The notes under the pieces are model-generated. The model was not told the origin of the DNA, did no database searches, and worked only from the letters and a program-made list of their open reading frames with translations. From positions 62,001 through 126,000 of the forward strand of contig DASYHQ010000061.1 of assembly GCA_035998445.1 (NCBI GenBank): 64,000 nt of DNA. The letters are read 5' to 3'. Origin of the DNA: Tepidisphaeraceae bacterium (GTDB taxonomy: Bacteria > Planctomycetota > Phycisphaerae > Tepidisphaerales > Tepidisphaeraceae). Both the position numbers and the translations under genes were made by a program. Each line of letters begins with the position of its first letter. Position 1 is the first letter of the stretch. Below are positions 41,383 through 49,520 of the stretch, one piece after another.

Positions 41383-42489
41383 ATGGAGTCTCGGGAATCG
41401 AACGACCCCGCCGAACAGCGCAGGCGAAATCGGAAGCGGCACATCTCGCTGCTGTTGTTGCTGCTACCCCTGACGTTGCTGGCAGCGTTCATCCCCGGCA
41501 GTTGCTCGCGCGACAGCGATAGCGCTGCCCCCGCACCGGCGGCCAATGCGCTGGTGGTGTACACGAGCGTCGACGAACCGATCGCCACGCCGATCCTGAA
41601 GGCCTTCGAACAGAAAACCGGCATCCGCGTCGACGTGCGCACCGATACCGAGGCGACGAAGTCGGTTGGTCTCGTCGAACGCCTGATCGCCGAGAAGGCC
41701 AACCCGCGGGCCGACGTTTTCTGGGGCAATGAGGTCTTCCTGACCATGCGGCTGGCGGAAGAGGGCGTGCTGGCGCCGTACGAATCCCCCGCGGCCACCG
41801 ACGTGCCACAGCAGTTTCGCGACCCGCAACATCGCTGGACGGGCAGCGCGTTGCGCGCCCGCGTCATCGTGGTGCAAGGCGCCAAGATCGTCTTCCCCAG
41901 CGGCGCGAGCTACCCACCGACGAAGCTCGCCGATCTGCTCGACCCATCGCTGAAGAATCAGATCGCGATCGCGCGGCCGACCGCCGGCACCACCGGTTCG
42001 CACGTGGCGGCGCTGTACGCGAAGCTGGGCGAAGAGCCGGCGGATCTGTTCTTCCGCGGGTTGCGCGCCAACGGCGTGAAAATGCTCGGCGGCAACTCGG
42101 TCGTCGCACGCGAGGTGTCGCAGGGCAACCTGCTGGCGGGCTTAACCGACAACGACGACGTCGCCGCCGTCAATGCCAGCGGTGGCAGCGCGCAGGCGAT
42201 CCTGCCCGACCAGCAGCCCGCCGACGGCGACACCGCCGCCTTCGGCACGCTCGTGCTGCCCTGCACGGTCGGCGTCGTGAACGGCACGAAGCGCGACGCC
42301 GCCGCCAGACAACTGGTCGATTACCTGCTGTCGCCGGAGGTCGAGCAGCAGTTGATTGCCGCCAAGTTCGCGGCGTACTCCGTGCGCGACCCCGCATCGA
42401 TCAAGACCATGGCCGTCGACTACCGCGAGGTCGCGCGGCTCATGCCCTTGGTCGTACCCCGAGCCATGGCGATCCTTGATGGCCGGTAG
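41383..42489 (+). CDS. Iron(III)-type ABC transporter substrate-binding lipoprotein
   Basis: A 368-residue protein with a basic leader (RRRNRKRH), hydrophobic stretch LLLLLLPLTLLAAFIPGSC and lipid site at C41. The mature part has the FbpA/AfuA fold: ALVVYTSVDEPIATPILKAF, FEQKTGIRVDVRTDTEA, RADVFWGNEVFLTMRLAEEG, IAIARPTAGTTGSHVAALYA and GLTDNDDVAAVNASGGSAQA. Members bind Fe3+, thiamine, phosphonate or similar. The permease follows 608 bases downstream, beyond a repeat block. An ATPase gene is not adjacent. Confidence 0.85.
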   Translation: MESRESNDPAEQRRRNRKRHISLLLLLLPLTLLAAFIPGSCSRDSDSAAPAPAANALVVYTSVDEPIATPILKAFEQKTGIRVDVRTDTEATKSVGLVERLIAEKANPRADVFWGNEVFLTMRLAEEGVLAPYESPAATDVPQQFRDPQHRWTGSALRARVIVVQGAKIVFPSGASYPPTKLADLLDPSLKNQIAIARPTAGTTGSHVAALYAKLGEEPADLFFRGLRANGVKMLGGNSVVAREVSQGNLLAGLTDNDDVAAVNASGGSAQAILPDQQPADGDTAAFGTLVLPCTVGVVNGTKRDAAARQLVDYLLSPEVEQQLIAAKFAAYSVRDPASIKTMAVDYREVARLMPLVVPRAMAILDGR

Positions 42490-42512
42490 GGCGGATTCTG
42501 TGCAAAACCAAT

Positions 42513-42590
42513 GTGCCACTGGCAGCTTGCCTGCCCGTGTCTTGCTTTGCTGATGGACAAAGACACAGGCGGGCAAGCCGCCGGTGGCAC
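42513..42590. repeat. F5 palindrome
   Basis: GTGCCACTGGCAGCTTGCCT then GCCCGTGTC pairs with GACACAGGCGGGCAAGCCGC then CGGTGGCAC. Confidence 0.75.
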
Positions 42591-42642
42591 ACCGCGGGAC
42601 GTCCCCTAACCCGCCCCGCCGTCGTTCGCGTCGGTTTCTTCT

Positions 42643-42740
42643 CTTCTGTAGGACAGGCATTCCTGCCTGTCTCTTACCCCGCTCTCCCCCTGTATTCTCT
42701 CTTCTGTGGCACAGGCATTCCTGCCTGTGTCTCTTCTCTT
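42643..42740. repeat. F1 cluster, left end of composite around F7
   Basis: CTTCTGTAGGACAGGCATTC and CTTCTGTGGCACAGGCATTC units facing right. Confidence 0.85.
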
Positions 42741-42781
42741 TGGTCTTTCCTCCTGGTGGACTCTCTCTCTTCGCTGCTTCT

Positions 42782-42897
42782 GCGCGCCAAGGCCGCCAAG
42801 TCCCCAAGGCCGCCAAGGTCGAACAGGCGAGCGGCGAAAACAGTCCTTCTCTGCTTCTTACCTTGGCGGCCTTGGCCTCTTGGCGTCCTTGGCGCGA
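42782..42897. repeat. F7 GCCAAG/CTTGGC inverted repeat
   Basis: GCGCGCCAAGGCCGCCAAGT at the left, CTTGGCGTCCTTGGCGCG at the right, similar to 34101-34222 including the adjacent GATGCG. Confidence 0.85.
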
Positions 42898-42915
42898 TGC
42901 GCCGAGCAGTAGAGT

Positions 42916-43019
42916 GACAGACAGGAAGAATGTCCGTCCCAACAGAAAGACAGAAGACGGAATACGGGGAGAGAAATGCCGGGGGGCGAGACAGGCAGGA
43001 ATGCCTGTCCTACAGAAGA
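42916..43019. repeat. F1 cluster, right end of composite around F7
   Basis: GACAGACAGGAAGAATGTCC and GAGACAGGCAGGAATGCCTG units in opposite orientation to 42643-42740. Confidence 0.85.
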
Positions 43020-43097
43020 ATGTTGAACACGACCGCCGCTCGCCGCCGCGGCGTCCGTGTCCTTCCCGCCTGCGGGCGGTAAGCTTTCGGCCGTCGC

Positions 43098-44732
43098 ATG
43101 ATCGCTCGTCTGCCCCGCATCATCGTCGCCGTCCTCGTCGCGCTCTGCTGCGGCCTACCGACGGCGTGGGTGCTCTGGCAGATCGCGACGCACCCGGCGG
43201 CGCTGGGCGAAATCGTCGGCGATCAGTTCCGCCTGCTGCTGCTTGCCCGCACCGTCGGCTACAACGCGATCGCGGCAATCGTCGCGGTCCTGCTGGCGAC
43301 GCCAGTCGCGATCGTGCTCGGACGGCGGCGAGGGCCATTGGTCGCGCTCATGTGGGCGGTGCTGCCGGGGTCGCTGCTGATTCCGTCGATAGTGTACTCG
43401 TACGGCTGGTCGCAGTTCCTATGGATCGTCAACTCCTATGGCTGGTCGCGGTTCTTCGGGCTAAGCGACGTCAAGCTCAACCCGGGATCGACCGCCGACA
43501 TCGCCCGTTGCATCTGGTCGCTGGCGGCGTGGCTGTGGCCGATCCCCGCGGGATTGATGGGCCTCGCACTGCGCCGGCTTGACGGCAACCTGCAACAACA
43601 GGCGGTGATGGACGGCGTGCTCGGTCGCGTCACGCTGCGCCTGCTTTGGCCGACGATCGCCAGCGCCCTGGCCATCGTGCTCGTGCTGGCGATGCAGGAG
43701 TTCGCGGTCTACGAGCAGACCGGCATCAGCGTGATCGCCACCGAGGTGCGCACCGTCTTCGACACCGGCGGCGTGATGGCGCTGCTCGGGGCCGACGCCT
43801 GGCAGCCCGGCGGCGTGCAGTCGGCCGGCTTCAGCGGGGCGGACCAAGCCTCGCGCGCAGCGGCCGCCATCGTCACCGGCGCGCCGCTCGTGCTGGCGGT
43901 GGCATTCCTCAGCGGCATCGCGCTGTGGGGACTGTCGCGATTTTCGAACGATACCGAAGTCGACGTTGGCCCGCTGCCGGCGGTGTTGCGCGCAAGCTGG
44001 CGGTGGATCGTACCGGCGGTCGCCGTGCTGCTGATCGTGATCGCGGTGCCGGTGGGGGCCCTGGTGCTCTCGCACTCGGCGGCGCGATCGGTGGCGTTCA
44101 TCTGGAACGAATTTCAACCGCAGGTCACCGGCACGCTGCTCATCGCGGGCCTCGCAGCCCTCTTCGCCAGCGCCGCGGCGCTTTTAGCGTGCAGCGGCAG
44201 GCAACGCATCGTCCTCATCCTCGCGATTGCCGCGTTCCTGATCGGCGGGCAGTTCATCGCGATCGCGCTCATCCGCATTTACAACCGCCCGTGGCTGCAA
44301 TGGGCCTACGATGGGGTGCCGATCATGATCATCGCCTACCTCGCCCGCTTCGTCTGGATCGCGCTGCTGGCCGCCCGCGGCACCACCGGGCCTGCTTACC
44401 AACCCCTGCGTGACATGGCCGCGGTGGACGGCGCCACGCCCTGGCAGGCGACGGTCGCGATCATCTGGCCCATCGCCTGGCCCACGCTGCTGGCCGCCGG
44501 CGTGCTGGTCGGCGTGCTGGCGATGGGCGAGGTGCCCGCCACCACGTTGCTCTCACCCTTGCGCCCGCCGATGCTGGTGCCGAGCCTGATGACGTGGGTC
44601 CACACGGTGCGCTTCGACCCGATGATCGAGGCCAGCCTGCTGCTGGCCGGCCTTGCGATCGGCGTCGGGGCGGTCGTGGCGATGCTGGTGTGGCTGGGGC
44701 AACGAAACCGCGCGTGGCGCGTGAGGAAGTAG
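43098..44732 (+). CDS. ABC transporter permease, FbpB/ThiP-like double-domain
   Basis: A 544-residue, roughly 12-helix protein with two binding-protein-dependent permease domains. Each has an EAA-type loop for the ATPase: QQAVMDGVLGRVTLRLLWPT (about 175) and RDMAAVDGATPWQATVAIIW (about 440). The first domain begins VGYNAIAAIVAVLLATPVAI. This tandem layout is typical of iron(III) and thiamine importers. The cognate binding protein is upstream; the ATP-binding subunit must be encoded elsewhere. Transported substrate not determined. Confidence 0.85.
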   Translation: MIARLPRIIVAVLVALCCGLPTAWVLWQIATHPAALGEIVGDQFRLLLLARTVGYNAIAAIVAVLLATPVAIVLGRRRGPLVALMWAVLPGSLLIPSIVYSYGWSQFLWIVNSYGWSRFFGLSDVKLNPGSTADIARCIWSLAAWLWPIPAGLMGLALRRLDGNLQQQAVMDGVLGRVTLRLLWPTIASALAIVLVLAMQEFAVYEQTGISVIATEVRTVFDTGGVMALLGADAWQPGGVQSAGFSGADQASRAAAAIVTGAPLVLAVAFLSGIALWGLSRFSNDTEVDVGPLPAVLRASWRWIVPAVAVLLIVIAVPVGALVLSHSAARSVAFIWNEFQPQVTGTLLIAGLAALFASAAALLACSGRQRIVLILAIAAFLIGGQFIAIALIRIYNRPWLQWAYDGVPIMIIAYLARFVWIALLAARGTTGPAYQPLRDMAAVDGATPWQATVAIIWPIAWPTLLAAGVLVGVLAMGEVPATTLLSPLRPPMLVPSLMTWVHTVRFDPMIEASLLLAGLAIGVGAVVAMLVWLGQRNRAWRVRK

Positions 44733-44742
44733 TGGCCGTTTA

Positions 44743-44881
44743 CCGTGGCATGGGCGTCTCGCCCATGCCTGTGGACTGAAACGGGAAATACGATTGGTTA
44801 GGTGCCGCGCTGATCAAGCCGCTGAAACAAATCAAATTTTCCGACTTCACTACACGCATGGGCGAGACGCCCATGCAACGG
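44743..44881. repeat. F4 element, copy 5
   Basis: Ends CCGTGGCATGGGCGTCTCGC and GCGAGACGCCCATGCAACGG. Core GCGCTGATCAAGCCGCTGAA followed by ACAAATC aligns with the copy at 22307. Confidence 0.88.
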
Positions 44882-44896
44882 TCGGAAAAGATTGTT

Positions 44897-45023
44897 GAAC
44901 GCCAAGACGCCGAGAACGCCAAGAGAGGAAACGCCAAGTGCGGAGCGGTGAAGCAAAGAACAACTCCAACCACCCCCTCGCCTCTTGGCGCTCTTGGGTT
45001 GGCGTCCTCGGCGTCTTGGCGTT
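44897..45023. repeat. F7 repeat overlapping the start of the NHL lipoprotein gene
   Basis: Left arm GAACGCCAAGACGCCGAGAA, right arm CGTCCTCGGCGTCTTGGCGT. The right arm encodes the hydrophobic signal segment of the downstream gene. Confidence 0.8.
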
Positions 45024-45885
45024 CACCCTCCTCGGCTGCGACCGCGGCAGCGCCCCCGACGCCGTCTGGCTCGAAACCGGCGTCGGCCCATCGCAGGTGA
45101 TTTATCCTCGCGCCATCGCCTACGCGCCCGCCGACGACTCCTTCTTCGTCGTCGACCGCCGCGCCCGCGTGCAGCACATCGACTCGAACGGCGCTTTTCT
45201 GAACGACTGGATCATGCCCGAGCAGCGCTTCGGCAAGCCCACCGGCATCTCGGTCGGACCCGACGGCAACGTCTACGTCGCCGACACGCACTACAACCGC
45301 ATCGTCGTCTACTCGCCCGATGGCCGCGAGCTGATGACCTGGGGCCACGAGGGCACCGGCGACGCCCAGTTCATCTGGCCCACCGACATCGCCTTCGACG
45401 ACAAGGGCCGCATCTTCGTCAGCGAATACGGCGACAACGACCGCATCCAGGTCTTCGATGCCAAGGGCAACTTCCTCTTCAAGATCGGCTCCTTCGGCCA
45501 GGCCGACGGCCAGTTCAGCCGCCCGCAGTCGATCATCATCGACGACGGCACGCTCTACGTCGCCGACACCTGCAACCACCGCATCGCCGTCTTCACCACC
45601 GACGGCCAGTTCCTCCGCAACCTCGGCAGCGTCGGCGACGCCCCGGGCCAGTTCCGCTTCCCCTACGGCCTGGTGATGAACCCCGCCGGCCACCTCGTCG
45701 TCACCGAGTTCGGCAACAACCGCGTCCAATGGATCGACAAAACCACCGGCCAAAGCCTCAAACTCTGGGGCTCCCCCGGCCGCGACCTCGGCCAACTCGC
45801 CTACCCCTGGGCCACCGCCATCGACAAGCACGGCCGCACGGTGATCGTCGACGCGGGGAACAATCGGTTGCAGGTGTTGCGATAA
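44938..45885 (+). CDS. NHL-repeat beta-propeller lipoprotein
   Basis: A 315-residue protein with GTG start. The signal region SWVGVLGVLAFTLLGC places the lipid-modified Cys at residue 34. The mature part is a six-bladed NHL propeller with repeats such as PTGISVGPDGNVYVADTHYN, RIFVSEYGDNDRIQVFDAKG, GTLYVADTCNHRIAVFTTDG and HLVVTEFGNNRVQWIDKTTG. NHL propellers bind proteins, glycans or other ligands. It follows the permease by 205 bases and could belong to that uptake system. The signal peptide is translated from an F7 repeat arm, an unusual origin. Confidence 0.85.
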   Translation: MRSGEAKNNSNHPLASWRSWVGVLGVLAFTLLGCDRGSAPDAVWLETGVGPSQVIYPRAIAYAPADDSFFVVDRRARVQHIDSNGAFLNDWIMPEQRFGKPTGISVGPDGNVYVADTHYNRIVVYSPDGRELMTWGHEGTGDAQFIWPTDIAFDDKGRIFVSEYGDNDRIQVFDAKGNFLFKIGSFGQADGQFSRPQSIIIDDGTLYVADTCNHRIAVFTTDGQFLRNLGSVGDAPGQFRFPYGLVMNPAGHLVVTEFGNNRVQWIDKTTGQSLKLWGSPGRDLGQLAYPWATAIDKHGRTVIVDAGNNRLQVLR

Positions 45886-45889
45886 CGGA

Positions 45890-46717
45890 TCAGCTATATA
45901 CGACGGCGGGATGGCTACCACCCGTGACCGTTCCGCACTCGGGGCAGCGCCCGGTCGTGGCGCGAAGGTCATAGCCGCACGAAAGGCAGCATCCTCGACG
46001 TGATCGGCTGCGCCGTCGTAGAGCGACAACGGCCGCCGTCGCGCCAAACAGAATTGGATACACGGCACCGATTGTGATCAACGAAATCAGCAACCTTGTC
46101 GACGGCGTGCGGTACTGCTGGCTCGTGCTAAGCCACACGCCGCCCGAGCCTGGCGAACGGTATTCGGTCCCTCCAAGGACGGTCGTCGTCTTGGCCCATG
46201 CGCCGTACCACGACTCCCCGAAAGCGGTGCTGATGACTCGATAGGGCGCGGGTGATGGCGAAGGCAGCGTCGTCGGAACGCTCGCGTGCCTCGTGGCCAC
46301 AAGCTGATCCTGCCATGGACTGATCTGCCAATCGCCAACTCGGAGATGGACTGAGCCAAATGGACCGAGGCCGAACCAGAGAACTCCAATCAAAATCGCC
46401 AGCGCAAAGCAAACGATCGTAAGCAAGAAAGGGAGCCGAGTGACGATCTGCCGCGAACGTCGCGTTGAGCCGCGCTCCGAGCACCATAGTACGAACAGTG
46501 CCAACCCGCCGCATACCAATACCAAGGCGAACGCTTGGACGAAGCGACCGCCGGGTATGTACCTCAGGTACTCGGTGTACGGAACGAGCAGCAACGCTTC
46601 GCCCGAGACAAGCAGGCCGATCGCCGCCACAAGCCGCCTAGGACCGGGAACGCCAAGAATGTCCACGAGACGGTGCCGGCGAGCCGTTGCCGCAGGTGGG
46701 GACGGATGGCGTGACAT
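45890..46717 (-). CDS. Planctomycete-type membrane protein with C-terminal zinc ribbon
   Basis: A 275-residue protein with membrane helices near residues 30-50 ([19 protein letters not shown]), 58-80 ([19 protein letters not shown]), 92-115 ([20 protein letters not shown]) and 210-235 ([20 protein letters not shown]). After a basic stretch (RRRSRSRRG) it ends with [19 protein letters not shown], a four-Cys ribbon that is recurrent at the ends of planctomycete membrane proteins. Function unknown. It converges with the NHL gene, 4 bases apart. Confidence 0.75.
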   Translation of the reverse strand: MSRHPSPPAATARRHRLVDILGVPGPRRLVAAIGLLVSGEALLLVPYTEYLRYIPGGRFVQAFALVLVCGGLALFVLWCSERGSTRRSRQIVTRLPFLLTIVCFALAILIGVLWFGLGPFGSVHLRVGDWQISPWQDQLVATRHASVPTTLPSPSPAPYRVISTAFGESWYGAWAKTTTVLGGTEYRSPGSGGVWLSTSQQYRTPSTRLLISLITIGAVYPILFGATAAVVALRRRSRSRRGCCLSCGYDLRATTGRCPECGTVTGGSHPAVVYS

Positions 46718-46732
46718 GCGGCCTCCAGCTTC

Positions 46733-46813
46733 GTAGCGTCCGCTGGTACGCCTGCGGACCATCTTCGCTCATCGTAAACCGAAACGGTCCGCAGGCGTAC
46801 CAGCGGACCCTAC
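46733..46813. repeat. Hairpin repeat with 28-base arms
   Basis: GTAGCGTCCGCTGGTACGCC then TGCGGACC pairs with GGTCCGCAGGCGTACCAGCG then GACCCTAC. The right arm encodes the C-terminal residues of the next gene. Confidence 0.85.
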
Positions 46814-47314
46814 AAGTCTGGCGATACGTGCGACCACTTCAGAATAGAATTGCTCTAGCTGGGCACGGGTCGGCTCGTCATGATACGGGCAGGACATTCG
46901 GAACTCACCGCCTTGGGCTCTAAGCACCACGACCTGTCTCGTTTTCCGCCCGGTCCGACGCCCGCCGCGTACCTGTTTGACCAATATGTGTACGGATTCG
47001 ATCTCGCTATCCTTGAGCGAGACCGTCTTCCAGCAGTACCGCAATTCGATCCTATCGGGGTACACAGCAATCACATCCACCCCTGAAGAGCGAGGGATAG
47101 AAAACAGCAGAAATGTGACGACGCCGCCGACTGCCGCAAGTCCCACGGCCGCGATGGCATCGTCGCGTCGTTTCAAATTTACCTCACGTCGAAGGTGACG
47201 GATCGTCATGCGAAACGCCCCTGCGTAGAAGCCAAGCGCAAGCAGCCCGAAGAACACGAAGAAGAGAAGTGTTATGGCGGGCGAGTGCAGGACAATGAGG
47301 TTTGACGGTTCCAT
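46769..47314 (-). CDS. Membrane protein of unknown function with PH-like domain
   Basis: A 181-residue protein from MEPSNLIVLHSPAI (an ATG 7 codons further upstream is also possible). Two membrane helices (ITLLFFVFFGLLALGFYAGA and IAAVGLAAVGGVVTFLLFSI) are followed by a beta-rich domain (VIAVYPDRIELRYCWKTVSL, SEIESVHILV, QVVVLRAQGGEFRMSC) and a C-terminal helix (AQLEQFYSEVVARIARLV). This is the same layout as the product at 3547-4242. The last roughly 15 codons lie within a repeat hairpin. It is followed by the zinc-ribbon gene. Confidence 0.6.
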   Translation of the reverse strand: MEPSNLIVLHSPAITLLFFVFFGLLALGFYAGAFRMTIRHLRREVNLKRRDDAIAAVGLAAVGGVVTFLLFSIPRSSGVDVIAVYPDRIELRYCWKTVSLKDSEIESVHILVKQVRGGRRTGRKTRQVVVLRAQGGEFRMSCPYHDEPTRAQLEQFYSEVVARIARLVGSAGTPADRFGLR

Positions 47315-47432
47315 TGGGTCTCGTAGGGTTGGCACGGCCCACCGCGTGTGATGACGGCCAAGGAGAAACTACATTACTTCCTTCGTCAGCGTTTTGGCCA
47401 CAAACGCAACCGCCGCGTCTGAACTGTCGGGC

Positions 47433-47540
47433 GAGGAAAAGGGGACATCCAGAATATCCACACAGGATCGTTGACGGGCCAACACCGCGAACGGATATTT
47501 TGGATGTCCCCTTTTCTGGTCCGTCCCCTTTTCTGGTCCC
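47433..47540. repeat. Inverted repeat AAAAGGGGACATCC
   Basis: GGAAAAGGGGACATCCAGAA and TATCC pair with GGATATTTTGGATGTCCCCT and TTTC; a second CCCCTTTTCTGG copy follows. A related AAAACGGGACATCCACC fragment lies at 47968-47984. The rest of the 47315-47617 gap shows nothing else. Confidence 0.7.
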
Positions 47541-47617
47541 CGGACCGGCCGGGCGGTACGGTCCTTGTGTTTCCAACGCGGCTCGGCGCCCGGCCGGCCG
47601 TTGAATGCTGGTCCGTT

Positions 47618-47953
47618 ATGCAGCAGCAGGCCCCCGACAGCACGTCGAACGATCTGATCGACTACCTGATGCAGCACTTCGGGCAGTTTGTCTCAGTCGA
47701 TGAGAATCATGCGTTCTACCGTTACGTGATGTACGGGCCGCGCGATCCCGGTCCGCCGAACCCGGATGACCCAGAAGAACCCGGCCGTGCTGTCAGACAA
47801 CTCCTCGCGGACGGCCCCGTCGAGTTCAAGCGGCGCATCGCCGAGCGCATTCTGCGAGAGCACGGGGAAGCCGTCTTCTTGAATCTCTGCCCGGGTTGCG
47901 GGGGATTGTGCCGGACCCCGAAGGCTCTGCAGTGCTTCCGCTGCGAGCGATAA
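47618..47953 (+). CDS. Small protein with C-terminal four-Cys zinc-ribbon-like motif
   Basis: A 111-residue protein starting MQQQAPDSTSNDLIDYLMQH. Middle part helical (VEFKRRIAERILREHGEAVF). The tail LNLCPGCGGLCRTPKALQCF and RCER has the pattern L-C-P-x-C-G-x-L-x-R-T-P-x-A-x-Q-C-x-x-C that I recognise from a small uncharacterised family frequent in planctomycetes and Bacteroidetes. No function known to me. Confidence 0.6.
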   Translation: MQQQAPDSTSNDLIDYLMQHFGQFVSVDENHAFYRYVMYGPRDPGPPNPDDPEEPGRAVRQLLADGPVEFKRRIAERILREHGEAVFLNLCPGCGGLCRTPKALQCFRCER

Positions 47954-48132
47954 AGGGGTCGCGGGGACGGAAAACGGGACATCCACCTTTGTTTTGCTCC
48001 TCGCAACCTGTGTTGTGCCGTACGGCCCGGTATCGTCGCCGATGCTTGATTGGATCGTCAAGCAGATCGATGCCACAGGTTGGGAGTACCCAACCCGTGC
48101 GACCCGCCGGCTCGGTCCACTGCATCGGCTGG

Positions 48133-48585
48133 TCATGTCCCCGTGCTCTCGATCCGAAGGATGACGTCTTCCCGTCGGTTTTCGTGCGTCAAGACAACCG
48201 GACGATCAACGACCTGCCCCAGCCACCTCATAAAGTCGATGAGCATGCAGACCGCGTCGTCGCTCTGCAAGTCGTTCGGCACGACGTCCAACTCGATTTC
48301 TTCCGCGGAGAAGAAGTGGCAGGCGAGGACGAGGTCTGGTGCCAGTGTGACGCGTAGAAGGGCATGATTCGTCTCGCGAAACTGCAAATCTCGGAAGCGG
48401 CTTAGCGGCTTGGCGGCCGACCGCTCCCCGTGCGTCAGTTGCCACCGGTACGGCGACCGGGGCAGTGCAGCTAGGAAACGGTCCCAATGCTGTTCGTCTG
48501 CTTTAAGGACATAAACATCGCGGAGCGCGCCATCGGGCTGCAGTCCCTCGCGAAGTCGTTGCCAGTCGATTGCGGAAGGGGACAT
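48133..48585 (-). CDS. Protein of unknown function
   Basis: A 150-residue soluble protein from MSPSAIDWQRLREGLQPDGA. The order of secondary structure is alpha, beta, alpha with DVYVLKADEQHWDRFLAALP, VTLAPDLVLACHFFSAEEIE and SDDAVCMLIDFMRWLGQVVD near the end. It looks like a compact alpha/beta fold of the size of immunity or YjbR-like proteins, but I do not recognise it. A short hairpin lies upstream at 48706. Confidence 0.5.
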   Translation of the reverse strand: MSPSAIDWQRLREGLQPDGALRDVYVLKADEQHWDRFLAALPRSPYRWQLTHGERSAAKPLSRFRDLQFRETNHALLRVTLAPDLVLACHFFSAEEIELDVVPNDLQSDDAVCMLIDFMRWLGQVVDRPVVLTHENRREDVILRIESTGT

Positions 48586-48705
48586 AATGCAAATCCGTTC
48601 AGTGGCCGGGCCGGCGAGGGTCGTCCCACTGGCCTAGGGGTCGGTAAAGGGGTCGGAGGTCGTAAAGGGGTCGGGAGTCATTGTTCCCCTGGAGAAGGAT
48701 AATAA

Positions 48706-48745
48706 CGGGACAGGTCCAATTACTCATTTACCTGGACCTGTCCCG
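48706..48745. repeat. Hairpin CGGGACAGGTCCA
   Basis: CGGGACAGGTCCA and TGGACCTGTCCCG pair around a 14-base loop, followed by CTTTCTGTTTCC. It may be a terminator or a stand-alone palindrome. Confidence 0.6.
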
Positions 48746-48927
48746 CTTTCTGTTTCCGTTTCTGTTTTCCCGCGGGCACGCCAGTTCCGCCTCCGGTAAG
48801 ACGAAGGTGATGCACATCGAATCCGACTAATCGATCTGCGTCACCTTTTCCGTCTCCGACGATCTCCCGAGCGCGTGGCCATGCTACCGGCCTGAGGTGG
48901 GGAATCGTTGTTGGAGACCGCGTTTCG

Positions 48928-49053
48928 TTCGAGCGAACGTGAGTTTCCTTCGAGCAAAAGGGATTTTCCTTCGAACAAAAATGACTTTTGCTCGAACAAA
49001 AAAGACTTTTGCTCGAAGGAAAAAGACTTTTGCTCGAAGGAAACTACGTTTTG
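48928..49053. repeat. Tandem array C: 6 units of exactly 21 bp
   Basis: Units start at 48928, 48949, 48970, 48991, 49012 and 49033; a weak seventh may start at 48907. The constant part is TCGAACAAAAA or TCGAAGGAAAA, ending in GACTTTTG or GGATTTTCC. The unit contains a partial palindrome because TTCGAGCAAAAG and CTTTTGCTCGAA are inverses. The array is A/T-rich compared with its surroundings. Confidence 0.9.
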
Positions 49054-49130
49054 CGCGGGCGGTGGGTGGGGTTCAACGGGCGAGGCGGGGGATATCAGTA
49101 CTGAAAACGCGGCTTGCGGGATCCGCGGTC

Positions 49131-49258
49131 GGGCGGGCGGCACAGGTTGGGTACTCGCAACCGGTGTTGTCGATCAGGCCGCAACGGCGAGGCGGTGGGG
49201 GCGCACTGAAGGTCCGTCTCGGTCGCACCCGTTGGGCGTACCCAACCTGTGCCACCCG
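49131..49258. repeat. Imperfect inverted repeat between arrays C and D
   Basis: GGCGGCACAGGTTGGGTACT at 49136 faces CGTACCCAACCTGTGCCACC at 49237. It separates the two 21-bp arrays; GGCACAGGTTGGGT text also occurs at 50695. Confidence 0.6.
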
Positions 49259-49310
49259 GCACTGGTAAGGATGGTTTGTCGTCCACCACAGAGATTGCGT
49301 GGTCCACCAC

Positions 49311-49520
49311 GGAAGTTCCGTGCACTTGCCCGGAAGTTCCGTGCACTTGCCCGCGAGTTCCGTGCACTTGCCCGGAAGTTCCGTGCACTTGCCCGGAAGT
49401 TCCGTGCACTTGCCCGGAAGTTCCGTGCACTTGCCCGGGAGTTCCGTGCACTTGCCCGGAAGTTCCGTGCACTTGTCCGGGAGTTCCGTGCACTTGCCCG
49501 GAAGTTCCGGGCACGTGCAC
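49311..49520. repeat. Tandem array D: 10 units of exactly 21 bp, nearly identical
   Basis: Units start at 49311 and every 21 bases to 49500. The unit is GGAAGTTCCGTGCACTTGCC plus one C. Copies 49311, 49332, 49374, 49395 and 49416 are identical; others differ at one or two bases. The unit contains GGAAGTTCC, a perfect 8-bp palindrome around a central base, and GTGCAC. Two decayed units may precede (49269, 49290). No spacers, so not CRISPR. The high identity points to recent expansion. Confidence 0.93.

Noticed and set aside
49311-49520. CRISPR array
   Set aside because: Units are contiguous 21-mers without spacers, and no cas genes are present; the same holds for the other four arrays.
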